Positions 1-6,210 of a stretch of DNA of 6,329 nucleotides are shown piece after piece; the stretch's first letter is position 1; each line of letters starts with the position of its first letter. This stretch comes from CAYLWW01 sp964387585. Its GTDB lineage: Bacteria > Pseudomonadota > Alphaproteobacteria > Rickettsiales > Midichloriaceae. The DNA lies in the NCBI GenBank assembly GCA_964387585.1, contig CAYLWW010000079.1, forward strand, positions 1 through 6,329, in the 5' to 3' direction. The translations under genes were made by a program, and so were the position numbers. Below the pieces are notes generated by a model. That model was given only the letters and a program-made list of their open reading frames with translations, ran no database searches and was not told where the DNA came from.

Positions 1-104
1 TTTTTAACTCAACATTATACTATACACAATCTTTCCTTATCACGAACTGGGGTAAAGTTACCATGAATCCATCCTTAAAACATGCTTAATCCATTATTGG
101 GGTC
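1..104. other. Gene-free left edge, no recognisable content
   Basis: Translation on the plus strand gives only short stretches broken by stops, and I found no convincing earlier part of the IS630 transposase here. The triplets for Leu-Asn-Pro at 85-93 could be the remains of the family's DLNP motif. They would be separated from the recognisable continuation at 105 by about 11 unexplained bases, so this is too weak to extend the relic. Confidence 0.4.
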
Positions 105-220
105 ATAGAGAAAAAATGGGCTCAAGCTAAACATATTAGACGTACTAAAAATTGCTCCATTGATGAAATCTTTAATACCTACCTACCTACCATGACTTTT
201 TTATGCTGCTTTAGCTATAT
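105..220 (+). pseudogene. IS630-family transposase, C-terminal relic (copy A)
   Basis: Frame translation from 105 reads IEKKWAQAKHIRR, then CSIDEIFNTYLP. This matches the C-terminal end of IS630/Tc1-type DDE transposases, where NPIEKKWAQAK carries the last acidic residue of the catalytic triad (here the Glu at 108-110). Everything upstream in the protein, including the first two catalytic aspartates, is missing, so this cannot be an active enzyme. A four-fold TACC repeat near the end appears to have shifted the frame past the original stop; the open frame now runs on to TAA at 222-224. The DNA after the coding part resembles the same region of copy B up to a shared GCTATAT, which suggests both retain the element's 3' end. 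The family call is fairly sure. The exact left boundary is not. Confidence 0.75.
176..191 (+). repeat. (TACC)4 tandem repeat inside transposase relic A
   Basis: Four perfect tandem copies of TACC occupy the end of the relic's reading frame. If one copy is removed, the frame reads Asn-Thr-Tyr-Leu-Pro then TGA. That lines up with the Ser-Ser-Phe-Leu-Val-TGA ending of copy B. The simplest inference is slipped-strand gain of one four-base unit, which would have destroyed the original stop. Confidence 0.6.
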
Positions 221-375
221 ATAAGGTAATTTACTATACTTTACTTTCTAAGGTTCTGGCTATCCCAGGTTATATCAATAACTAATTTGATGATATGCTT
301 TACAGGTTGTAAAATATAGTCATTCAATTAGTTATTGATATGGATAATTGATATATAGTAAATTACCTTATATAT
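217..375. repeat. 159-base nested palindromic element (MITE-like)
   Basis: The outer arms 217-238 and 354-375 are perfect 22-base inverted repeats containing AAGGTAATTTAC and its complement. A second perfect pair of 16 bases lies inside at 272-287 and 326-341, containing TCAATAACTAATT and its complement. The tip can pair further (TTTAC 299-303 with GTAAA 309-313 around a five-base loop). The two inner spacers are unequal, 33 bases on the left and 12 on the right. The element has no coding potential. It begins where transposase relic A ends and lies upstream of relic B. Its form fits a miniature inverted-repeat element, possibly mobilised by an IS630 transposase, or a rickettsial palindromic element. 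It would fold in transcripts of either strand but has no U-run after it, so it is not a typical terminator. Confidence 0.75.
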
Positions 376-413
376 CTTACATATTAAAAGAATAATCGAT
401 AGCGTGTTGTATA

Positions 414-536
414 GATTTGAACCTCATAGAAAAAAATGGGCTTAGGCTAAGAAAATTCGTTGCAAAACACCTTCTTCCATCGATCAACCATTCAGTTCTT
501 TCCTGGTATGACACTTTATTAACGATTTGGCTATAT
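414..536 (+). pseudogene. IS630-family transposase, C-terminal relic (copy B)
   Basis: From 414 the frame reads Asp-Leu-Asn-Leu-Ile-Glu, matching the DLNPIE motif with Pro changed to Leu. After one missing base in the A-run at 430-436, the frame continues Lys-Lys-Trp-Ala-stop-Ala-Lys-Lys-Ile-Arg and then SSIDQPFSSFLV before TGA. Relative to copy A it carries the A-run deletion and an in-frame TAG where the usual Gln codon stands, so it is dead twice over. The bases after the TGA (ATGACACTTTATTAACG, then TTTGGCTATAT) resemble the 3' tail of copy A. That resemblance stops at 536, the last base of the nuoD stop codon read on the other strand. The N-terminal part is absent. A 189-base open frame starting at the TTG at 417 is a frameshift artefact of this relic. 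Confidence 0.75.
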
Positions 537-1720
537 CATCTATCAATTTCACCAAATACTATATCAAGAGTACCAATATTAGCGACAACATCTGCTAGCA
601 TATGACCTTTGCTTAAGAACTCTAATGCTTGTAAATGAGCGAAACCTGGAGCTCTTATATGACAACGATAAGGTTTGTTACTTCCATCTGCTACTAAATA
701 TACCCCAAACTCTCCTTTAGGCGCTTCTACAGCAGTATAAGTTTCACCAGCTGGAACATTATAGCCTTCGGTAAAAAGCTTGAAATGGTTAATCATAGCT
801 TCCATTGAGGTTTTCATTTCTAAGCGACTTGGAGGGGAAATTTTTGTATCATTAGTTAAGAAATCTCCTCTTGGCATAGAATTAATGCACTGAAAGATAA
901 TTTTTACTGATTCTCTAATTTCAGCTACTCTAACTAAATACCTATCATAACAATCGCCATGCTTACCTATAGGTATACCAAATTCTAATTTTTCATATAC
1001 TTCATAAGGTTGGGAGCGACGTAAATCCCAAGGCACCCCTGATCCTCTTAACATAGGACCAGAAAACCCCCAATCTAAAGCTTGTTTTGCTGTTATAACG
1101 CCAATATCTACTAATCTTTGCTTAAAAATTCTATTTTCTGTAAGCATTCCTTCTAGGTCATCTATAGACTTAGGAAACTTCTCAAAGAAAGCAGCGATAT
1201 CAGCCATCAACTCATCATCTAAATCATTTGCTACCCCTCCTGGTCTGATATATGCAGAATGCAACCTAGCGCCACTAACACGTTCGTAAAACTCCATCAT
1301 TTTTTCTCTTTCTTCAAACATCCATAATAATGGTGTGGTAGCTCCTACATCAAGCGCTTGAGTAGTAATATTTAATAAGTGATTGAGTATACGGGTTATT
1401 TCACAAAACAATACTCTGATATACTGTGCCCTAGGAGGGATTTTGCATTGCAATAATTTTTCAACTGCCAAAGCAAAACAATGTTCCTGAGACATAGGCG
1501 ATACATAATCCAAGCGATCAAAATAAGGTATCGCTTGTAGATAAGTTTTATGTTCTATTAATTTTTCTGTTCCTCTATGCAATAATCCTATATGTGGGTC
1601 AGCACGTTCTATTACTTCCCCATCCATTTCAAGTATTAATCTTAACACCCCATGCGCAGCGGGATGTTGAGGTCCAAAGTTTATAGATATTGTACTTTGA
1701 TTATTTTTTTGATCGGGCAT
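536..1720 (-). CDS. nuoD: NADH-quinone oxidoreductase (complex I) subunit D, NuoD
   Basis: This is the 49-kDa-type subunit of proton-pumping complex I in the inner membrane. It belongs to the peripheral arm and forms much of the ubiquinone pocket with NuoB. The protein has 394 residues, the family's normal length, and is complete. It opens with NFGPQHPAAHG (residues 14-24), continues with DPHIGLLHRGTEKL (41-54) and YFDRLDY (66-72), and ends in the hallmark DIVFGEIDR. By motif spacing, His23 and Tyr72 correspond to the quinone-headgroup ligands known as His59 and Tyr108 in the bovine subunit; both are present. The ATG at 1720 gives the expected short leader before the first motif, with no visible Shine-Dalgarno sequence. 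In most bacteria nuoD sits between nuoC and nuoE, but neither is here: a spacer and an ABC gene lie upstream, and an IS630 relic touches the stop codon. The sequence is close to rickettsial and mitochondrial homologues. Confidence 0.98.
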   Translation of the reverse strand: MPDQKNNQSTISINFGPQHPAAHGVLRLILEMDGEVIERADPHIGLLHRGTEKLIEHKTYLQAIPYFDRLDYVSPMSQEHCFALAVEKLLQCKIPPRAQYIRVLFCEITRILNHLLNITTQALDVGATTPLLWMFEEREKMMEFYERVSGARLHSAYIRPGGVANDLDDELMADIAAFFEKFPKSIDDLEGMLTENRIFKQRLVDIGVITAKQALDWGFSGPMLRGSGVPWDLRRSQPYEVYEKLEFGIPIGKHGDCYDRYLVRVAEIRESVKIIFQCINSMPRGDFLTNDTKISPPSRLEMKTSMEAMINHFKLFTEGYNVPAGETYTAVEAPKGEFGVYLVADGSNKPYRCHIRAPGFAHLQALEFLSKGHMLADVVANIGTLDIVFGEIDR

Positions 1721-1930
1721 TTATACTAAATTTATTAGATAGCATATTCAATGAGTAACTAGATACTAATATTTTGTCAATTATTGAATTGAAAATTTCG
1801 TTTAAATTAATAATAAAATTAACCTAAATATAATATGAATTATTATAATTTTGCCATAACATAAAATTATTAACTTAGCTAAATCATCTATAAAATGCAG
1901 GGTAATACAAAAAGCAGATTAAGCTAATAA

Positions 1931-4189
1931 TTAACATTGATCTATATGATTTGACCAAAATTGGCTAATTACACAATAGTCATTATTCTCATAATCTGTC
2001 GCTTCATATATAAGCCCTTCTATATTACCAGATTTTGAAGCGATATTTCTTATAGAAGTTCCACCTCCACTAAAATTCACCTCGTAATCATAGAAGTTAT
2101 CATAATTGTTATCTTCGGCATGATGATCTACAAAAACAATCATTGTGTTAGGTAAATACTTGCTAAGAGCATTTTGCACCTTAATCAACGAAATTTTATC
2201 TAATCCATTAGTTATTTCATCAGCAATAAGTATAGTAGGTTGATTTAATATAGCTTGTATTACTAAAATTTTTTTCGCTTGCCCACCACTTAATTTAAAG
2301 TCTTTGCTATCTAATCTCGATAATAACCCTTCATTATTATTAGGGTCATTAATAAATTCATCTATTTCAAGTTCCTTAAATAAGGAAATAACTTTGCTTT
2401 TCATCTCTGTTAATTGTTCTTTATTCAATAAATTAGGAAAACAAGCTAATTCTAATAAAGTAGAATCTAACGGCATATAACTGTTTTGGTCAATAAACAT
2501 CAATTTAGCTTTATTTTGATTTATAATATCAGGGTAAGAAATACTCCCATCACTAGATAAAGGAGAGGACAAACCATGTTTAAGATCTATTAAAGTACTT
2601 GTTTTTCCACAACCAGACTTTCCAGTAATAGCGTAATGCTTGCCAGCTTGAAATTCTAAATCATCAATTTTCAATAAAAGCTGTCCATCTAGTCTAATAA
2701 GATAATCTTTAAAAATTATCTTTCCCTCATTATTATTACCGATCTGGATAAAGCTTATTGGATCTTTGGAGGTATTTATGATAGAAAAGAATTCATTTAC
2801 CCTTTTCTGAACTACCAAAAGCTCTGAATTCATTCCTATATAATTAGTATTACTTAATAAAAATTTCAATAAATCTTCACTATATCGCTTTTCTAGAATA
2901 ATTTTATCAATACTAGTTGCCCCATCCAAAAACTTTTTGCCAAAATAAAAAATATCAAAAATATTATACATAGTATCTACTAATTCTTCAGCAGCTTTAT
3001 CTATCACATCTATATATATTATCTCAGATTCTTTTGAGTTTTTTATGGATAAGTATTGATCATATTTATATTGATTAAATTCCTTAGCATCTCTCATAGC
3101 AATTTCTAGTATATTATCATATATATGATATCGCATTTCTAATTCTTTAGAATAAGCTTCAGATATTATTTTATACTTACTTTGCGTATAAAGTGATAAA
3201 CATGGTATTAGCCATTGCAGTAATAGTATCTTTGGTAAGTACATAACAATCAATTCAGGAAGGTAGCTAAAGGCAAGAAGACCTTTTACTATTGACTGAT
3301 TCTCAAGTTTAGATACGACAATATCGCTAATATGATTTAGATCATGGAATAAAGATATCATCGAAGCTTTTGCTTTTTCTGAGGTCGGGAATTTTTTCCA
3401 GTTACCTTCATCTAATACAATCTCCATAGTTTTTTCAAAAATAATTTGTCTTTGATTCTGTGCTAATAAGTCGTAAGAAGCTTTGATTATAGAATCTAAA
3501 AATTTTTTACCATAAAAAATACCAGCGACATAAATTCCTTTTTTTGTCAATGTTTTAAAATCAGTATTTGGGTTATTTCTAATGATATTATTTATTAAAC
3601 TACCATCTAAATAATTTGTCATCTTAAGAAGAAACATGGTGTCTAAGATATTAGTAATTATTACTAAGCTAAGAATTCCAGTAAGATTCATTAAAAAAGG
3701 ATTTGCTACCAAAATCTCTGAATCTTTTAGTATGGTATTAAAAGCATCCTTAGGATCATCATATAGCTTATCATATATTTTCATCAGTTCTTTTTTAGAT
3801 AATACTTCTTCTTTATCAAATAACTTATTTACCGATAATAAACTATCAATATCGCTGCTAAGCGTCTTATAATCTAAAAAATCCTCTGTAAGATAAGAAA
3901 TTAAAGGAGATAACGCTAATAATGAAACCCAAGGAGAAGATAGATAAGGAAGGTTAGCTTTTTTTAATATAGAATTCCAAACGATAGTACGACTTAAGTA
4001 ATTATGATTTCCTATTTTATAATTCAAGTAGCTATCTAATAAACTTAGTGGTAAATACATTATGGCTCCAGCTGGCCCTCCCATAACGAATCCAATACTG
4101 GTACTTAGTATTATAGGCCCTATATATGATAATGATAAAAATGAATCATCTGATCTATCTTGATCACCGATATTTAATTTATTTGCCAT
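1931..4189 (-). CDS. Fused ABC transporter (membrane domain plus ATPase), SbmA/YddA/ABCD-like, N-terminally extended
   Basis: The 752-residue protein is a half-transporter expected to work as a homodimer in the inner membrane; the substrate is unknown. The C-terminal ATPase looks intact: Walker A GKSGCGKTS (523-531), Q-loop Gln568, signature LSGGQ (633-637), Walker B ILIADE (653-658), D-loop NGLD (661-664) and switch His689. The stretch MFIDQNSYMPLDSTLLE (564-580) resembles the Q-x-x-Y-x-P-x-x-[ST]-L-x-E pattern of the YddA/SbmA/peroxisomal ABCD group. The region around 192-267 (NYLDGSLINN to GNWKKF) follows that group's membrane domain, as does 350-370. Hydrophobic segments lie near 20-52, 84-100, 165-190, 217-238 and 301-337. 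Residues 1-160 precede the usual core, and about 60 Asn/Asp-rich residues follow the switch His; E. coli YddA has about 560 residues. The gene is more AT-rich than nuoD, stands alone and lacks a Shine-Dalgarno sequence. The ABC call is certain; the subfamily is inferred. Confidence 0.85.
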   Translation of the reverse strand: MANKLNIGDQDRSDDSFLSLSYIGPIILSTSIGFVMGGPAGAIMYLPLSLLDSYLNYKIGNHNYLSRTIVWNSILKKANLPYLSSPWVSLLALSPLISYLTEDFLDYKTLSSDIDSLLSVNKLFDKEEVLSKKELMKIYDKLYDDPKDAFNTILKDSEILVANPFLMNLTGILSLVIITNILDTMFLLKMTNYLDGSLINNIIRNNPNTDFKTLTKKGIYVAGIFYGKKFLDSIIKASYDLLAQNQRQIIFEKTMEIVLDEGNWKKFPTSEKAKASMISLFHDLNHISDIVVSKLENQSIVKGLLAFSYLPELIVMYLPKILLLQWLIPCLSLYTQSKYKIISEAYSKELEMRYHIYDNILEIAMRDAKEFNQYKYDQYLSIKNSKESEIIYIDVIDKAAEELVDTMYNIFDIFYFGKKFLDGATSIDKIILEKRYSEDLLKFLLSNTNYIGMNSELLVVQKRVNEFFSIINTSKDPISFIQIGNNNEGKIIFKDYLIRLDGQLLLKIDDLEFQAGKHYAITGKSGCGKTSTLIDLKHGLSSPLSSDGSISYPDIINQNKAKLMFIDQNSYMPLDSTLLELACFPNLLNKEQLTEMKSKVISLFKELEIDEFINDPNNNEGLLSRLDSKDFKLSGGQAKKILVIQAILNQPTILIADEITNGLDKISLIKVQNALSKYLPNTMIVFVDHHAEDNNYDNFYDYEVNFSGGGTSIRNIASKSGNIEGLIYEATDYENNDYCVISQFWSNHIDQC

Positions 4190-4557
4190 TTTATTTATTA
4201 CTTTTAATGTATGAATTGAATAAGAAAAAAGTAAATTATCACAATTTCACACTATATCAATTAATTCATAACGAATAGATATAAGAAGTAGCGATAAAAG
4301 TATTACCTCCTAGTTATAAGTAATTGAATAGTGTATAAAAGTAACCTAAGAATGAGCGACAAAATCTTTATCTACTACTAAGTATCTCGATCTTATATCC
4401 TTAATTAATAAAATATGATATTGCTGGATCATTGAAGAATTTTTTATCTTTCTATCATTGATAACTTAACATAATAATAAATTTATAATATAATTCACTA
4501 TTGTTAATATTTAGCATTCTTAATTATTTTTAATCTACTATATTCTATAAATTATAA
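4190..4557. other. Divergent AT-rich intergenic region between the ABC gene and the nfu-like gene
   Basis: This 368-base spacer must hold the promoters of both divergent neighbours. No open frame of useful length and no tRNA or riboswitch-like fold was recognised. It contains a candidate minus-strand promoter (4235-4260), a weak plus-strand -35/-10 pair (TTCTTA 4517-4522 and TATATT 4539-4544, 16 bases apart) and a perfect AGGAGGT on the minus strand at 4305-4311 with no start codon at a useful distance. A loose direct repeat, AATTGAATA followed by AAAGTAA, occurs at 4214-4234 and 4322-4344, with gaps of 5 and 7 bases. In DNA this AT-rich the repeat and the plus-strand boxes may be chance. Confidence 0.6.
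4235..4260 (-). promoter_or_regulatory. Candidate promoter of the ABC transporter gene
   Basis: Read on the minus strand, TGTGATAAT (4235-4243) matches an extended -10 element (TG-n followed by a five-of-six match to TATAAT). A possible -35 TTGATA lies at 4255-4260, but the 14-base spacer is short, so the extended -10 would have to carry most of the recognition. The predicted start site lies roughly 40 bases before the ATG. This is a weak prediction, because similar boxes arise easily in AT-rich spacers. Confidence 0.25.
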
Positions 4558-5136
4558 ATGTTTATACAAATTCAAGATACTCCTAATCCAAATACTTTAA
4601 AATTCCTTCCAGGAGCTGATGTTTTGGAGTTAGGTGATTCAGCTTTAACTATAGATCGTAATGGCGATAATATTAAAAACATTCCTTTGGCTAAGCAAAT
4701 ATTTGATATTGATAATGGGATTAGTAGTATTTTTTTAGGCAAAGATTTTATTTCTGTTACTAAATCTAGCGAAGTTGAATGGTATAAGTTAAAAACTTTA
4801 GTATTATCTGCTATAATGGATTTTATCTTATCTGGACAAAAGTTTGTAAATGAGTCCGAAAAGCTTAAATCATATCAAAAAGCTAATGAATCACCTAGTA
4901 TTGACAATGAAATAATAGCTCAGATTATTGAGTTAATAGATACTAAAATAAGGCCAGCAGTAGCTGAAGACGGTGGTGATATAGAGTTCGATCGTTTTGA
5001 AGATGGAATAGTTTATTTACGTATGCATGGAGCATGTTCTGGCTGCCCTAGTTCTGCGATCACTTTAAAAAATGGTATAGAGAATATGCTTAAGCATTAT
5101 GTACCAGAAGTGAAGGAAGTGCAGCAAGTTATATGA
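4558..5136 (+). CDS. Nfu-type iron-sulfur cluster scaffold/carrier protein (NFU1-like, NifU C-terminal domain)
   Basis: This protein should bind a labile iron-sulfur cluster in the cytoplasm and pass it to client apoproteins; known NFU1 clients include lipoyl synthase and respiratory-chain subunits. It has 192 residues and two domains. Residues 1-88 form the Nfu N-terminal domain, beginning with the signature QDTPNPNTLKFLPG (6-19). Residues 113-192 form the NifU-like C-terminal domain, with IRPAVAEDGGDIEF (131-144) and the cluster-binding HGACSGCPSS (157-166), where Cys160 and Cys163 make the CxxC pair. This arrangement is the alphaproteobacterial and mitochondrial NFU1 form, not E. coli NfuA, whose N-terminal domain is of A-type origin. 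The ATG start places the conserved motif at residue 6, as expected. No Shine-Dalgarno sequence is visible (ATAAATTATAA precedes the start). rsmA follows in the same direction after 77 bases and may be cotranscribed. Confidence 0.95.
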   Translation: MFIQIQDTPNPNTLKFLPGADVLELGDSALTIDRNGDNIKNIPLAKQIFDIDNGISSIFLGKDFISVTKSSEVEWYKLKTLVLSAIMDFILSGQKFVNESEKLKSYQKANESPSIDNEIIAQIIELIDTKIRPAVAEDGGDIEFDRFEDGIVYLRMHGACSGCPSSAITLKNGIENMLKHYVPEVKEVQQVI

Positions 5137-5213
5137 ATATAACTAAATTTAATGTATTATTCTTTATACTATAGTTATTTAGATTTTTTCAATTCCATAT
5201 ACAATATAACACT

Positions 5214-6170
5214 ATGTTAGATAAAAGCAAAATAACTGTAGCTCAACGTATTTCAAATTTACCATCTATTAGTAAATTAATACAAAATAATAATATTAAA
5301 GCCGATAAAAGATTAGGGCAAAATTATATAGTTGATCATACTTTTACTGATCATATGGTAAAAGCAGCTGGAGATACTTCGAATTCTGTTATAATCGAAA
5401 TAGGACCTGGATTAGGTAGCTTGACTCGTTCTATATTATCAATCAGCAATGCTCGAAAAATTATTGCAATCGAAAAAGATCAGCAATTTTTACCAATTCT
5501 CGATCAATTAGCTAAGCTAAGTAACAATAGAGTTAATATTATCAATGCTGATGCAATGATAATTGATGAAATTGATTTAATAGATAATCAATTTAAAAAT
5601 AACTTATCTGATGTTGGATTAATACCTCCTTACTCAGTAGAGATAATAGCTAATCTACCTTATAATATAGCGACAGCATTAATTTATAAGTGGTTAAAAA
5701 TAATATTTAAACATAGTTTATCGGATAATTTTAGAATTTCTGGCATTACTGTGATGTTACAAAAAGAGGTGGCAGATCGTATAACAGCTCCTACTAGAAG
5801 TAAGAGTTATGGATATCTTAGTGTTCTTAGCCAATGGCTATGTTCGTCTAGTCAGCTTTTTGATGTCCCTGCAGAGGCTTTTTGGCCTCAGCCCAAAGTT
5901 GTTTCTACTGTAGTGCATTTATCTCCATATCAATTAGCAACAAAGAAATTCGGTATAAAACAACTTGAACATATATGTTCAATATCTTTTTCTCAAAGGC
6001 GTAAGACGATAAAAAGCACTTTAGGGAAATGCCTTGATAATTCTTCAGAAGCTTTTAATAAATTAGGAATTGATCCTAGTAAAAGGCCTGAAGAACTTAG
6101 TGTTGATGATTTTATCAATATCGCTGAGTTTTATAGCACTGCTAGCAATATGCATAATACCCAGAAATGA
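5214..6170 (+). CDS. rsmA: 16S rRNA (adenine1518-N6/adenine1519-N6)-dimethyltransferase RsmA (KsgA)
   Basis: RsmA uses S-adenosylmethionine to dimethylate two adjacent adenines in the 3'-terminal hairpin of 16S rRNA, a late checkpoint in 30S subunit assembly. Its loss gives kasugamycin resistance in E. coli. The 318-residue protein has all the family motifs: KADKRLGQNYIVD (29-41), SAM-binding motif I IEIGPGLGSLTRSIL (61-75), the acidic loop end AIEKD (85-89), NADA (111-114), catalytic NLPYNIATAL (147-156), the LQKEVADRI block (182-190), AFWPQPKVVSTVV (222-234) and the C-terminal FSQRRKTIKSTL (259-270). It is somewhat longer than typical homologues (about 270-300), with small extensions around 121-142 and a tail of about ten residues after the last conserved block. 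The chosen ATG gives a normal N-terminus but has no Shine-Dalgarno sequence. The gene runs in the same direction as the nfu-like gene. A hairpin covers its stop codon. Confidence 0.97.
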   Translation: MLDKSKITVAQRISNLPSISKLIQNNNIKADKRLGQNYIVDHTFTDHMVKAAGDTSNSVIIEIGPGLGSLTRSILSISNARKIIAIEKDQQFLPILDQLAKLSNNRVNIINADAMIIDEIDLIDNQFKNNLSDVGLIPPYSVEIIANLPYNIATALIYKWLKIIFKHSLSDNFRISGITVMLQKEVADRITAPTRSKSYGYLSVLSQWLCSSSQLFDVPAEAFWPQPKVVSTVVHLSPYQLATKKFGIKQLEHICSISFSQRRKTIKSTLGKCLDNSSEAFNKLGIDPSKRPEELSVDDFINIAEFYSTASNMHNTQK

Positions 6171-6210
6171 AGTTGTGAATTTCTACATAATTCATATCAA
6201 AGAGACTTCA
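6168..6210 (+). other. Nested hairpin spanning the rsmA stop codon
   Basis: The outer arms TGAAGT (6168-6173, starting with the stop codon itself) and ACTTCA (6205-6210) enclose inner arms TGAATT (6176-6181) and AATTCA (6189-6194) around a seven-base loop. The two inter-arm spacers are unequal (2 and 10 bases). There is no T-run after it, so it is not a classical intrinsic terminator. It may be the left edge of the palindrome-rich repeat that follows, or a stabilising 3' structure. Confidence 0.4.

Noticed and set aside
85..104. Extension of transposase relic A leftward through a Leu-Asn-Pro reading
   Set aside because: It would require an 11-base interruption and a frame change, and nothing further upstream matches the transposase. 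A three-residue match is not enough.
417..605. Open frame of 62 codons on the plus strand from TTG
   Set aside because: It arises from the frameshifted IS630 relic and then runs antisense through the conserved end of nuoD. It has no protein resemblance beyond the first few transposase residues.
1775..1780. TTGACA on the minus strand upstream of nuoD as a promoter -35 box
   Set aside because: No convincing -10 lies 16-18 bases downstream (TACTCA at 17). The other pair, TTGAAT with TAGTAT, would start transcription inside the nuoD coding sequence.
1911..1930. Possible terminator just after the ABC gene on the minus strand (AGC/GCT followed by a T-run)
   Set aside because: Only three or four base pairs can form before the T-run, which is not a credible hairpin.
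3636..3872. Open frame of 78 codons on the plus strand inside the ABC gene
   Set aside because: It is antisense to a well-supported coding region and has the skewed, low-complexity content of a shadow frame.
4214..4344. Direct repeat AATTGAATA...AAAGTAA as an operator pair
   Set aside because: The two halves have different spacing, the words are A/T-only apart from single G residues, and the copies are about 100 bases apart. Chance is a sufficient explanation.
5139..5189. Possible terminator between the nfu-like gene and rsmA (ATAACTA/TAGTTAT with a T-run at 5184-5189)
   Set aside because: The stem is seven pairs, almost all A-T, around a loop of about 26 bases, and the T-run is separated from it by five bases. 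It is too weak to call.
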